DNA from: an uncultured Cyclobacteriaceae bacterium
GTDB taxonomy: Bacteria > Bacteroidota > Bacteroidia > Cytophagales > Cyclobacteriaceae
Assembly (NCBI GenBank): GCA_947492745.1
Contig: CANLOE010000056.1
Span: 1-45,007, forward strand
DNA: 45,007 bases
Reading direction: 5' to 3'
Position 1 is the first letter of the stretch. Every line of letters starts with the position of its first letter. Below are positions 9,374-18,115 of this stretch, piece after piece. The notes under the pieces were generated by a model. That model did no database searches. It saw only the letters and a program-made list of their open reading frames with translations, and had not been told where the DNA came from. Position numbers and translations under genes: made by a program.

Positions 9374-9761
9374 GAGACTGTTTTAAACTGTATCTTTTTC
9401 TTTCCTATATACTTCTTTTGGAGCCTAATTTCGTTGAAATTTCCGCTAGCTAGCGCGACATGCTATCTTTGTCAATGGCTCACGCGGCAGACCGGCCCCT
9501 TCACTGATAATGCCCTCGGGGCATTATTTTAACCCGGATAATGTATTAGAGCTTAGTTATGAGGGTTTAAAAAGCAATACATCAGGGTGTTTTATCGGAT
9601 TCAGCCTAGCACCGCTACGGTGAATACGAAAAACGCATTCAATTTTCTGATTTGCAGCTATAAGGCCATAATAGAATGGCTAATGCATGATGCGTGTTTA
9701 ACGCTCGGCCCTATCCAAAATAAGTGATAATAAATTTTAAATATAATTTCAAAACAGTCTC
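9374..9761 (+). repeat. Repeat family C, copy C2 (complete, interrupted by B2)
   Basis: It starts GAGACTGTTTTAAACTG and ends TTTCAAAACAGTCTC, inverted ends, with TAA on both sides (9371-9373 and 9762-9764). It contains the block CACGCGGCAGACCGGCCCC and a 9-bp perfect hairpin ATAATGCCC/GGGCATTAT (9507-9515 with 9519-9527). Subtracting B2 and one copy of its duplication leaves about 219 bp. This is the best reference copy of family C in the window. It has no coding content. Confidence 0.8.
9532..9697 (-). repeat. Repeat family B, copy B2, nested inside C2
   Basis: 166 bp with ends ACCCGGATAATG and CATGATGCGTGT, flanked by TTA on both sides (9529-9531 and 9698-9700). Removing it and one TTA rejoins the C sequence ...CATTATTTTAACGCTCGGCCC, which matches the uninterrupted C core at 4417-4433. 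So B jumped into a pre-existing C copy. Confidence 0.85.
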
Positions 9762-9827
9762 TAAGATGAATGTCATTTCTGAAAATCCCATGCAACGATT
9801 AAAAATCAATACCGACCAAATGAAATT

Positions 9828-9854
9828 AAAAGATGTAAAGTTCAAAACAGTCTT
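9828..9854 (-). repeat. Solo end of repeat family C
   Basis: AAAAGATGTAAAGTTCAAAACAGTCTT resembles the reversed left end of C2 (AAAAGATACAGTTTAAAACAGTCTC). No partner end is visible in this orientation. It lies 31-57 bp upstream of the LpxH-like gene, so it may contribute to its leader or promoter. Confidence 0.5.
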
Positions 9855-9884
9855 ATAGTACAGTTGGCTGAATTACAATAAAAT

Positions 9885-10658
9885 ATGTTAGAGCATGTAA
9901 AAGTACTTCCCGAAGGGAAAAAAATCTTTTTTGCTTCCGATTTCCACTTGGGAGTACCGGATTACCAGCGTAGTCTGATGAGGGAGAGGAAGATTATCCG
10001 TTGGTTGGAGAATATAGAGGAAGAAGCCTACCATATTTTTCTTTTGGGGGATATCTTCGATTTTTGGTTTGAGTATCGTCACACGATTCCAAAGGGTTAC
10101 GTTCGACTATTAGGTAAGTTGGCGTCCATGACCGACAAGGGGATACCTATTACTGTCTTTACGGGTAACCACGATATGTGGCTATTTGACTACTTTCCCA
10201 AAGAGCTGAATATCCCGGTAGAGCGCAATCCACGTCTGTTACAGGTAGGTGATACACGCCTGTTGATCGGCCACGGTGACGGCCTTGGGCCGGGAGACTT
10301 AAAATACAAGATTATAAAGAAAGTTTTTGCAAGCCCTTTATGTCAGGGGCTTTTTGCCTGTATACATCCAAACCTAGGTATAGGCTTGGCTAACTTTTGG
10401 TCAAAAAATAGCCGTCTGAGCAATTCTGAGAGCGATGCTAAGTTTTATGGCGAGAAAGAGATGCTATGGCAGTACTGTAAAAAGGTAGAGTACCATACCC
10501 ATCATGATTACTATATATTTGGTCATCGGCACCTTCCGTTGTCACTGCCCGTAGGGGAGAATAGCCATTACTACAATTTAGGAGAATGGGTAAACCACTG
10601 TAAATATGGAGTCTACGATGGTGCAAGTTTTCAGGTAATCGATTTCGAACCACAATAG
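9885..10658 (+). CDS. lpxH: UDP-2,3-diacylglucosamine diphosphatase, LpxH-like
   Basis: 257-residue calcineurin-like metallophosphoesterase. LpxH removes UMP from UDP-2,3-diacylglucosamine to give lipid X in lipid A synthesis at the inner membrane. Metal-binding motifs appear in the family order: DFHLG (D19, H21), GDIFDFW (G55-D56), GNHDMW (N95-H96), GHGD (H130-D132) and, near the C-terminus, FGHRHLP. An insertion rich in aromatic and basic residues after GHGD fits the membrane-associated cap. A second, more distant relative is encoded at 20440-21279, so which of the two makes lipid X is not proven. It stands alone behind a block of repeats, with no clear promoter match. Confidence 0.85.
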   Translation: MLEHVKVLPEGKKIFFASDFHLGVPDYQRSLMRERKIIRWLENIEEEAYHIFLLGDIFDFWFEYRHTIPKGYVRLLGKLASMTDKGIPITVFTGNHDMWLFDYFPKELNIPVERNPRLLQVGDTRLLIGHGDGLGPGDLKYKIIKKVFASPLCQGLFACIHPNLGIGLANFWSKNSRLSNSESDAKFYGEKEMLWQYCKKVEYHTHHDYYIFGHRHLPLSLPVGENSHYYNLGEWVNHCKYGVYDGASFQVIDFEPQ

Positions 10659-10690
10659 CTACCCGATTTTAAACGTGGACCATACATTTA

Positions 10691-10891
10691 GTTCACTGTT
10701 ATGTTTTATCCTCAATGGAGTTCATAAAATGATAATTCGCTGATTCCTGCGAAAATCAATACCACACATGTGAACCCCTCTTGTAAGTACATCATCACGA
10801 TGCCTGAAAAATAGTTGATGGATTCTTCCGACCCTAAAAGGCAGACCCTTTTACCAGAGAGAATGCAAGAAGCATATCTTAAAACAGTCGC
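10691..10891 (+). repeat. Possible decayed copy of repeat family C
   Basis: The right boundary CTTAAAACAGTCGC, followed by TAA, resembles the C right end. A weak left-end resemblance, TTCACTGTTATGTTT, lies at 10692-10706. The core blocks are not present, so only the right end is reasonably supported. Confidence 0.35.
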
Positions 10892-10963
10892 TAAAAATCT
10901 AAAGAAAGTTTTTCCTATAAGGAAAATACCCGTCCTACAGTTTCTTGTGGTAACATAAAGCGC

Positions 10964-10996
10964 AAAAAAAGAAGTGTTCCGATAAAGGAACACTTC
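10964..10996 (-). terminator. Orphan Rho-independent terminator, minus strand
   Basis: Perfect 10-bp stem GAAGTGTTCC/GGAACACTTC (10971-10980 with 10987-10996) with loop GATAAA. On the minus strand it is followed by T7 (10970-10964); the plus side has no T run. No minus-strand gene is visible between here and 11754, so its transcript is unknown. Confidence 0.75.
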
Positions 10997-11281
10997 TAGG
11001 TCAAAAACTCAAAATAATTTCGGATTAATTTTTTCAAATTCATCCAATAACAACGGTGTGAATATAAGAAAAACCTTACAAAAAAAGAATCTAAATCTCA
11101 ATCAAGTGCAATACAGTTCGATGGTTGGTGTAAAAAAGTCGTTGACACTATCATACTGGCACTTAAATGAACAACATTCCTTTGATGGCTATCCCTAAGT
11201 GAGCGATAGCTTGCACGTTTTAGTTGGTGTTATGTTATGTTTACTTGATTTTCTTAAATACATTTGAAAATACCGTAAATT

Positions 11282-11320
11282 ATATATTACTGATATACAG
11301 TAATATATGTATTTTTTTTC
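11282..11320 (+). terminator. AT-rich dyad followed by T-run
   Basis: Perfect 11-bp inverted repeat ATATATTACTG/CAGTAATATAT (11282-11292 with 11298-11308), then GTATTTTTTTT. It could be a weak plus-strand terminator or, given its AT content, a protein-binding site. No plus-strand gene ends close by, so the role is open. Confidence 0.45.
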
Positions 11321-11630
11321 TCCAGTTAAGCTATGTTACTGCTTGATGTTCATAAAGCTCAATTTACCTCTTTTGAAATTCATTGGGTAGAAAAACGGAA
11401 GAGTGACTATAGAAAAAAGTAATTGAAGGACTTTGTTTTAGGTCTCTTTTTGACATAGCGGCCTTGTGTCCGGAGTAAAGACCATTTTAGCTAATATAGG
11501 TTTTGTTATGTTTCTCTCCATAAGATTTTTGTCGAAGTATATATCTCATCGGAGTAGCTGATGTAAATGTATAGCGATGCTCTTTTCAGGAAAAGTTCTG
11601 AGGATTTAAAAAGCTTATGTACGGTTATCA

Positions 11631-11662
11631 ACAATTATTGTTCGGTATCGAACAATAATTGT
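11631..11662. promoter_or_regulatory. Perfect 14-bp dyad upstream of the response regulator
   Basis: ACAATTATTGTTCG and CGAACAATAATTGT (11631-11644 and 11649-11662) are exact inverted copies around GTAT. It lies 92 bp upstream of the regulator start. The symmetry and lack of a following T-run suggest an operator for a dimeric protein, perhaps the regulator itself, rather than a terminator. That assignment is inference. Confidence 0.55.
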
Positions 11663-11754
11663 TTGCAAAGTAGTTGTATATTGAAAAAAATAGCGATAAT
11701 TATAATTGGCATTGTTTTGGGGAATCCAATCTATTACATGATTTTATGGTATAT

Positions 11755-13146
11755 ATGAACGACAATCAAGATAAAGCATTAGGAAAGATTTTAATTATTG
11801 ATGACGACGAGGACGTTTTGCTGGCGGCAAAGCTTCTCTTGAAAAAATACGCCCAACATGTCATTATCGAAAAAAACCCGAAAAAAATCCCCTTCTTATT
11901 AAATAATGACACCTATGATGTAATTATGCTGGATATGAACTTCAGTAAGGACATTACCAGTGGTAAAGAAGGGTTTTATTGGCTCAATCAGATACTGGAT
12001 AAAGACCCTAATGCTGTGGTTGTTCTGATAACTGCATTTGGAGATGTAGAGATGGCAGTGAAAGCATTAAAAGAAGGGGCAACGGATTTTGTGTTGAAAC
12101 CTTGGCAAAATGAAAAATTACTGGCAACATTATCAGCATCGATAAAATTAAAAGAGTCGTATAGGGAAGTAGAACAGCTCAAAAAGGCTAAAAAACAGCT
12201 AGAGCATGACATCAACCAACCCTTTAAAGAGATAATCGGCAAGAGTAAAGCTATCCACGAGGTATTCAATTTAATCAAAAAAGTGGCTAGAACCGATGCG
12301 AACGTATTGATATTAGGGGAAAATGGTACGGGTAAAGAGTTGGTTGCAAGGGCTATACACCAAAATTCGGAAAGAAGGGAAAATACTTTTATTTCGGTGG
12401 ATATGGGGTCCATAACGGAAACACTTTTTGAAAGTGAACTATTTGGTCACAAGCGCGGAGCTTTTACCGATGCCAAGGAGGACCGTGCGGGTCGTTTTGA
12501 AGCCGCGAACAAGGGTTCTCTTTTTTTGGATGAAATCGGTAACCTAAGTCTGCCTTTACAATCAAAATTACTCACGGCATTACAGAAAAGAGAAGTCATA
12601 CGACTGGGTACAAATAAAGCTATACCTGTTGATATCCGTTTGATCTGTGCTACCAATATGCCCTTATATGAAATGGTCAACGAGAAGGAGTTTCGTCAGG
12701 ACTTGCTCTATCGGATGAATACGGTAGAGATACACCTACCCCCTCTTCGTGAACGAATTGAAGATATTCCATTATTGGCCGAACACTTCGTTGCTATCTA
12801 TTCCAAAAAATACCGCTGCGAGAATAAATCCCTGTCGGGGGAGGCCGTCGTCAAACTACAAAAGTATCCTTGGCCGGGTAATATTCGGGAGCTACAGCAT
12901 GCTGTAGAGCGGGCTATTATTATGAGTGAAGATAGCAAACTGGGTGTTAATGATTTCTTTTTCTTGAGCAAAAAGAACAGTAAATCTCAAGATTTTGCTA
13001 TGGATAATTTCAACTTGGATGTAGTGGAGAAGAACATCATCCAGAGGGCTATTAATATGCATGCAGGGAATATCTCAAAAGCCGCCAAGGAGCTGGGCCT
13101 GACAAGGGCCTCCTTGTATAGGAGATTGGAGAAACATGGACTTTAA
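11755..13146 (+). CDS. Sigma-54-dependent response regulator, NtrC family
   Basis: 463 residues from the chosen ATG; the reading frame is open further upstream, but the receiver domain starts right after this Met. Domains: receiver (about 10-125) with acidic IDDDED (15-20), phosphoacceptor D60 in VIMLDMN and K115; AAA+ sigma-54 activator domain with Walker A GENGTGKE (188-195), loop GAFTDA (235-240) and Walker B GSLFLDE (254-260); Fis-type HTH in the last 43 residues. It should activate RpoN promoters once phosphorylated. The sigma-54 contact loop reads GAFTDA rather than canonical GAFTGA. The gene overlaps the histidine kinase by 11 bp, so the two form a two-component pair. The target genes are not evident. 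Confidence 0.93.
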   Translation: MNDNQDKALGKILIIDDDEDVLLAAKLLLKKYAQHVIIEKNPKKIPFLLNNDTYDVIMLDMNFSKDITSGKEGFYWLNQILDKDPNAVVVLITAFGDVEMAVKALKEGATDFVLKPWQNEKLLATLSASIKLKESYREVEQLKKAKKQLEHDINQPFKEIIGKSKAIHEVFNLIKKVARTDANVLILGENGTGKELVARAIHQNSERRENTFISVDMGSITETLFESELFGHKRGAFTDAKEDRAGRFEAANKGSLFLDEIGNLSLPLQSKLLTALQKREVIRLGTNKAIPVDIRLICATNMPLYEMVNEKEFRQDLLYRMNTVEIHLPPLRERIEDIPLLAEHFVAIYSKKYRCENKSLSGEAVVKLQKYPWPGNIRELQHAVERAIIMSEDSKLGVNDFFFLSKKNSKSQDFAMDNFNLDVVEKNIIQRAINMHAGNISKAAKELGLTRASLYRRLEKHGL

Positions 13147-14485
13147 GGAGTTTCGGTTCAGCATAGGGCTAAGGGTTCTTATCCTTACCTTGACCCTGAC
13201 CTGGATGACCCAGTTGCTTTATAATAATGGTTTTATCATTACCATTATTCTACTTCTGATACTGGCCGGACTACAAGTGATATTCCTGATCAAGTTCTTG
13301 GAGAAAGACCATGATAATACGGTTAATTTTCTAAATGCCATAGCTAATGGAGACCTTCTGCACAGCTACCCGGAGGACAGCGAAGACGAGCATACCAATA
13401 AGCTGAACAGGGCTTTCAATAGAGTGCTTCGTAAGTTGAGAGAGACCGGCAAAGAGAAGGAAGCTGATTTTCAATACCTCAAGAATATAGTGCAGCATGT
13501 AGGGATAGGACTCATCACCTTTAATAAGGAAGGCAGTATACAGATCATGAATACCGCTGCAAAAAAATTGTTGAGAACGTCCAATATCGGTTCTATCAAT
13601 GCATTAAAGAGCATCAGCCCGGAACTGGTAGAACTTTTTATGGTACTGAAGACAGGAGGCCAAGACCTGATACGCTTGGAATTCAACGGTGACGTAGTAC
13701 AACTGGCCATTTATGCCATAGAGTTGACCTTACGTGAAGAGCGTTTCAAGCTAGTGTCCCTACAGAATATTCACAGTGAATTGGAGGAAAAAGAGATGGA
13801 AGCCTGGCAGAACCTCGTCCGTGTACTTACCCATGAAATCATGAATTCGGTGACTCCCATCTCTTCACTTGCAGGCACGGCAGATGAGAGTATCAAGTCC
13901 ATTATTGTTACACCACAACCAAAGGAAACCACCGAAGAACTGGAGGATGTACATTTAGCGGTACAGACCATTGAAAAGCGAAGTAAGGGCCTTATTCGTT
14001 TTGTTCAGGATTTCAGAAACCTGACCCATATTCCGCAGCCCAATATTCGGTCTGTGGTGGTAAAGCCGCTATTGGAAGAAATACTGCTGCTGCTCAAAAA
14101 AGAAATTGAATCCAACGATGTGCAACTCCAGCTACAGGTCCACCCCGATAATATGAGTATCAATGCAGATAAAGTACTTATAGAGCAGGTCCTTATCAAC
14201 CTTATCAAAAATGCCATTCAGGCTTTTGATGAACAAAAGCATAAATTGGTAGCACTTAAGGCCTACCTTGATGATAAAGGAGTGCCTTTTATCTCGGTCA
14301 AAGATAACGGCACAGGTATAGATGAAGAGGCCTTAGAGAAAATATTCATTCCATTCTTTACCACCAAAAAGAGCGGTTCCGGTATAGGACTGAGTCTATC
14401 GCGGCAAATTATGCGCAAACATCAGGGAAGCCTCAGCGTGAAAACAAAAATAGACGAAGGGTCGGAGTTCCTGCTCAAATTTTAA
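13136..14485 (+). CDS. Sensor histidine kinase (NtrY/NtrB-like)
   Basis: 449-residue inner-membrane kinase, partner of the overlapping NtrC-type regulator. Two adjacent hydrophobic segments (about 9-28 and 32-54) form a hairpin with almost no periplasmic loop, so the signal is probably cytosolic or within the membrane. A HAMP-like or linker helix follows, then a PAS-like domain (about 112-210, [23 protein letters not shown]). The H-box [11 protein letters not shown] has H233. The ATPase domain carries the N box [11 protein letters not shown]1 DNGTGID, F box FIPFFTTKK and G2 SGIGLSLS. All catalytic parts are present. Confidence 0.93.
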   Translation: MDFKEFRFSIGLRVLILTLTLTWMTQLLYNNGFIITIILLLILAGLQVIFLIKFLEKDHDNTVNFLNAIANGDLLHSYPEDSEDEHTNKLNRAFNRVLRKLRETGKEKEADFQYLKNIVQHVGIGLITFNKEGSIQIMNTAAKKLLRTSNIGSINALKSISPELVELFMVLKTGGQDLIRLEFNGDVVQLAIYAIELTLREERFKLVSLQNIHSELEEKEMEAWQNLVRVLTHEIMNSVTPISSLAGTADESIKSIIVTPQPKETTEELEDVHLAVQTIEKRSKGLIRFVQDFRNLTHIPQPNIRSVVVKPLLEEILLLLKKEIESNDVQLQLQVHPDNMSINADKVLIEQVLINLIKNAIQAFDEQKHKLVALKAYLDDKGVPFISVKDNGTGIDEEALEKIFIPFFTTKKSGSGIGLSLSRQIMRKHQGSLSVKTKIDEGSEFLLKF

Positions 14486-14520
14486 AATGTTCATAAAATC
14501 ATTTTAGCGGAAAGTTTTTG

Positions 14521-14528
14521 TAGTTTTG
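14521..14528 (+). promoter_or_regulatory. Candidate -7 box for the acyl carrier protein
   Basis: TAGTTTTG matches TAnnTTTG and lies 26 bp before the preferred ATG at 14555. No well-spaced -33 TTG was found. If real, the carrier protein is transcribed separately from the kinase, and the upstream TTG codon at 14534 would fall at about the transcript start. Confidence 0.4.
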
Positions 14529-14554
14529 AATGATTGCTAAAAGCCAATATAGGA

Positions 14555-14803
14555 ATGGAAGATATCAGTAAAGTTGTTACAAGAATACTCGTAGAGAAAC
14601 TGGGCATTTTAGAAACAGAAGTGACCCCCGACGCTAATTTTATTAAAGACTTGGGTATCGATTCGCTGGATTATGCAGAATTGGTCATGGAGTTCGAACA
14701 GAATTTTGATATCCGTATTCCTGATGATGATGCCGAACAATTGCAGACCATCAATCAGGCCGTTCAATATATCGATGGTAAACTAAAAGCAAAGAAAAGC
14801 TGA
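14555..14803 (+). CDS. Acyl carrier protein
   Basis: 82 residues from the ATG at 14555. An in-frame TTG at 14534 would add seven residues, but the ATG gives the normal carrier-protein length and start. The phosphopantetheine site is the serine of GIDSLD (S37). Helix II (DYAELVMEFEQNF) is acidic, as needed to dock on fatty-acid or related synthases. It is not next to fabF, fabD or other lipid genes but 49 bp after a histidine kinase stop. It may therefore be a specialised carrier rather than the housekeeping one. I cannot tell which from sequence alone. Confidence 0.92.
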   Translation: MEDISKVVTRILVEKLGILETEVTPDANFIKDLGIDSLDYAELVMEFEQNFDIRIPDDDAEQLQTINQAVQYIDGKLKAKKS

Positions 14804-14861
14804 TAAATTGTATCATCATAGGTTCGGCCATTTTGGTCCATATATACCCAGTGACTTCTGT

Positions 14862-14902
14862 AAAAAAGCCTGTTCAAGAAAGCGGTTTTTCTCAAACAGG
14901 CT
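14862..14902 (-). terminator. Terminator of the M4 peptidase gene
   Basis: Stem AGCCTGTT/AACAGGCT (14867-14874 with 14895-14902), with a further inner pairing, is followed on the minus strand by T6. It lies 67 bp past the peptidase stop, in the convergent gap with the acyl carrier protein gene. Confidence 0.8.
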
Positions 14903-14968
14903 CAGAAAGTCATATGATTTTCTTCTTTCGTTACTTTAGCGGTTCAATACCCTAACCGCCTTTGATCA

Positions 14969-17900
14969 CTACTCTACAACGACCATTTCATGGTATATGG
15001 ATTTGCCCGATAGCAGCACAAGTCGGTAGACACCGGCCCTGAATTGGGACACATCCACGGTCACAGTATTTTCTGTATTGGAAGTACTCGGCACTATTTT
15101 TTTTCCTTGCATATCCATTAGATAAATTTCCGCAGTAGAAAAACTATTGGGAATGGATACATAAAGCATTTTGTCCGCAGGGTTGGGGTAGACCACCATT
15201 TCATTTTCGTTGTTGGGGATGCTTTCATTCGGTTTTTCCACCGCTCTGCTATTGTCGGCGAAAGTACGTATTCTTATCTCACTATCTGTTTTGTTTCCAT
15301 CATTGTCCGTAACGGTAAGTAGGATATCGTAGTACTCCTTGTCCCCCGCAAAAGCTACTTTTACGATTTTATCCCCTTTGCCTGTTTCTTCTACGAATCT
15401 ACCCCCATCGATATCCCAGTGATAGGAGATAGTACCATCGATGTCTTTTGAGAAGATAGCATCCAGTTTGACAACGGTTTGGTACTTATCCCCTTCGGGT
15501 ATGAAGGTGTGGGAAGAACCGAGTTCGGCACTGGGAGGTATGCTAGAGGGAACAAGCTCATCCACAAAAATGCTGACCGAGTCAGTGGTTCCAGGGGTAA
15601 CTTTGTATTCTTCATTTGAAGCAAGCAATACCAGCTTTATCACATGCTTACCGGGTTCAAGAAACAGGATGGGAATAGGGGTGGGTATATTCCAGGTTCC
15701 CAGAGGTTTATTGTCGACGAAGTATTGAATAGCATTACCTTCGTAGTTGTAGAAGAAGTCTTCTAGTTCATCGAACTCGATTTGGAACGACTTTCCTACA
15801 GTGTCCATTGGCTGAGGGCTAAGGATTTTCAAAGAGGGTGGTGATAGGGCAGGAATGTATATCTCCGTTTTGGATTCGTTACAATCAGCATAGACCACGA
15901 CTCTTTGCTCTGTATCGATACCCACATAGGGCAATCCTTCTATCTTATTATCGGTGACGAAATGAGATGTTGTCGGTTGTTGGGAGTAAGATAGGAGTTT
16001 ATAAGTGGATGCGCCGTTTACTGCATCCCATGATAAGGACAGTTCTTCTTTATCTTTGTCGGCTTGAAGTAATTTTAGGTTCTTGACTTTTCCACAAGGA
16101 GCGGGCTTTTCCACAAAAATAGTTTCCCAAGTATCGTTACAAGGGGTCTTGATACCTATTTCAGCAGTTCCTTCAATTTCGGAAAGGACGAAGTTCGTAT
16201 AGCCTTCAATTTGACCGTAGCGGTAACTCTCTTCATTTACCGAGCGGTAACGAACAAATACAAAACGCTCTTTATCCCTATCATCAAATTCCCCAAATTC
16301 CCATTTGACACTAATGGTCTTGACTCCCGCGAAAGTAGCACGAAAGTTTTTGATGTTGTTTTCACAGCTCACACCTTTGTAGTCTTCCACACCTATTGCC
16401 TTAAAGGCTTCTGTTACTTGCTCGACTTCAAAAGACCCCGTGCCGAAGAGGTCTTCGGCAGCTTGTATACCGGCGTATTTGGCAAAAATATAATCCGAAG
16501 TAGGTTCCAGGTATACGGTGAGCATGCGGTAGGTAATTTTTGCTGCTTTGTCGATACCGATCGACTGAACATTATAGGCAGTACCATCATCATTGACACC
16601 TTTTTTACCCTCAGAAAGAAGGTAGAACCAGTGATTGAGGACGCTACTGTTGGTATGTACGTATCTACTATCTGCATTAAGTTCGATGTATCCTTTCCAG
16701 TACTTGCCCTTATAAGTATCGGGATGCCCAAACCGATTAGGGTTTGACATATCGCGGATAGGTGTTTTTTCCGCTGCTATCGGGTTTATTTCCCAGATAC
16801 TTCTCTCGGGCATCTTCTTTGATTTGACTGCGGCGGCAAAGATATCGCTTATGGACTCATTCAGTGCTCCTGGCTGTGCATAGTAGATCAGATTGGCCGA
16901 TGTCTCTGTTACCCCATGAGTCATTTCATGAGCTACAAAATCAATGGAGGTAAGAGGAAGGCCACTACCATCACCAAAGTGTAGCGTACCATTGTGCCAG
17001 AAGGCATTGTAATGATGATAGCCGATATGGACCAGGTTGTGTAGCCGTCCTCCTTTATTGTCATAGCTATTGCGGTCATGTGCTTCCAGAAAATAGTCGT
17101 AAGTTTGACCCAATGCCCAGTGTGCGTCCAGAGCTGCTAAATCATAGTCTTTGTTATCCCATTCTTCCGGAGTCCAGTTGTTATTGTCATCGATAAACTC
17201 TGGAAGGACATTAAAATCAAAATCAGGTTCGTACACCTCTTTTACGGAAACATCTTTGCCATTTTTAGTGTGGATGCCTCCTCCACGACTCTTATCCAGC
17301 AAACGGAAACCACCCTCATAAGCATCGGTCTGTAGCTGTCGAAACCCATGGTATTGGGTTACGGTATTGCCTCGTGTACCTGTTCTGTTCAGTTTATTTG
17401 ACTTGGTACTTCCGTGTAAGGCACTGGGGTGGGCATGGTCTTTTATCAATTCGTTGGTCAGGAGTACTTTTCCGTCCTGGGCATCTATAAATACTTCTGT
17501 CAGTCGTAGGGGCGCTGTACCGGATATCCGGAACTTATAGGCCAGATGGCCCTGTTCGTCCCGTTTATTATTAAAATCCTTACAGTACACTAAAGAACTC
17601 GCATTCGCCTCGGAGAGGCTGTTTCCATTGGTTTCCTCTGTAGTTTTCATTTGCTCCAGGGCCTTTCTCAATGCGGCCTCTTTATCTAAAGATGGCGTAG
17701 GGGATGCTCCTTTGTCGATGGGTACAAAACTACCACTTAGGTTCTTGATTTCCGTAGACGTTCTATGTACGGTATAGGTCCCAAAAGCTACTTCAATACC
17801 GTTATGGTATTGTTGGTATACGTTATGTACGGTGCCGTCTTTTTCTTTCGTGCTCCTGATCTGTTGATAGGTATCCTTTTTTTGCATGGGCAGGTATTCC

Positions 17901-18115
17901 TTGAGAATCTGTATATCGCTCGGCATACTTACCCTAGCGTTTGTCTTGCGTTTTGCCGAGGTATTGAATTTGATGAATCTTGGACTACCCTGTGGAGAGG
18001 TAAGTTGATTTTGGATCGGCAGTTGTTGTGCAGTAGCTTCTGCTCCCGTTAGTACACTCAGGGCCATGAAATAGCTGATGGAGAGTGTAATGAGCCATAA
18101 TGTGTTTTGGAACAT
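14969..18115 (-). CDS. Secreted thermolysin-like (M4) metallopeptidase with T9SS sorting domain
   Basis: 1048-residue exported zinc peptidase. A Sec signal peptide (1-30, ending TAQQ) is followed by an FTP/PepSY propeptide region (about 60-215). The M4 catalytic domain has HEMTH near residue 397 and the downstream zinc glutamate in GALNESISD. Then come a fibronectin-III-like segment (about 690-770), a PKD/Ig-like domain (about 880-965, ending ILLTVTDNDGN) and a C-terminal type-A sorting domain of about 75 residues starting VVYPNPADK and ending YHEMVVVE. The tail marks it for export by the type IX system. The propeptide implies self-inhibition until processing outside the cell. It has its own terminator. 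No partner genes are adjacent. Confidence 0.95.
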   Translation of the reverse strand: MFQNTLWLITLSISYFMALSVLTGAEATAQQLPIQNQLTSPQGSPRFIKFNTSAKRKTNARVSMPSDIQILKEYLPMQKKDTYQQIRSTKEKDGTVHNVYQQYHNGIEVAFGTYTVHRTSTEIKNLSGSFVPIDKGASPTPSLDKEAALRKALEQMKTTEETNGNSLSEANASSLVYCKDFNNKRDEQGHLAYKFRISGTAPLRLTEVFIDAQDGKVLLTNELIKDHAHPSALHGSTKSNKLNRTGTRGNTVTQYHGFRQLQTDAYEGGFRLLDKSRGGGIHTKNGKDVSVKEVYEPDFDFNVLPEFIDDNNNWTPEEWDNKDYDLAALDAHWALGQTYDYFLEAHDRNSYDNKGGRLHNLVHIGYHHYNAFWHNGTLHFGDGSGLPLTSIDFVAHEMTHGVTETSANLIYYAQPGALNESISDIFAAAVKSKKMPERSIWEINPIAAEKTPIRDMSNPNRFGHPDTYKGKYWKGYIELNADSRYVHTNSSVLNHWFYLLSEGKKGVNDDGTAYNVQSIGIDKAAKITYRMLTVYLEPTSDYIFAKYAGIQAAEDLFGTGSFEVEQVTEAFKAIGVEDYKGVSCENNIKNFRATFAGVKTISVKWEFGEFDDRDKERFVFVRYRSVNEESYRYGQIEGYTNFVLSEIEGTAEIGIKTPCNDTWETIFVEKPAPCGKVKNLKLLQADKDKEELSLSWDAVNGASTYKLLSYSQQPTTSHFVTDNKIEGLPYVGIDTEQRVVVYADCNESKTEIYIPALSPPSLKILSPQPMDTVGKSFQIEFDELEDFFYNYEGNAIQYFVDNKPLGTWNIPTPIPILFLEPGKHVIKLVLLASNEEYKVTPGTTDSVSIFVDELVPSSIPPSAELGSSHTFIPEGDKYQTVVKLDAIFSKDIDGTISYHWDIDGGRFVEETGKGDKIVKVAFAGDKEYYDILLTVTDNDGNKTDSEIRIRTFADNSRAVEKPNESIPNNENEMVVYPNPADKMLYVSIPNSFSTAEIYLMDMQGKKIVPSTSNTENTVTVDVSQFRAGVYRLVLLSGKSIYHEMVVVE

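Noticed and set aside
8730-9764. CRISPR array
   Set aside because: The repeats are 160-220 bp, self-folding, unevenly spaced, in both orientations and nested. There are no regular spacers and no cas genes.
10712-10993. 93-residue minus-strand ORF after the LpxH-like gene
   Set aside because: It starts inside a strong terminator hairpin and crosses a family C end; no family features.
11567-11758. 63-residue ORF overlapping the response regulator start
   Set aside because: It runs through the perfect dyad and a different frame of the leader; no support.
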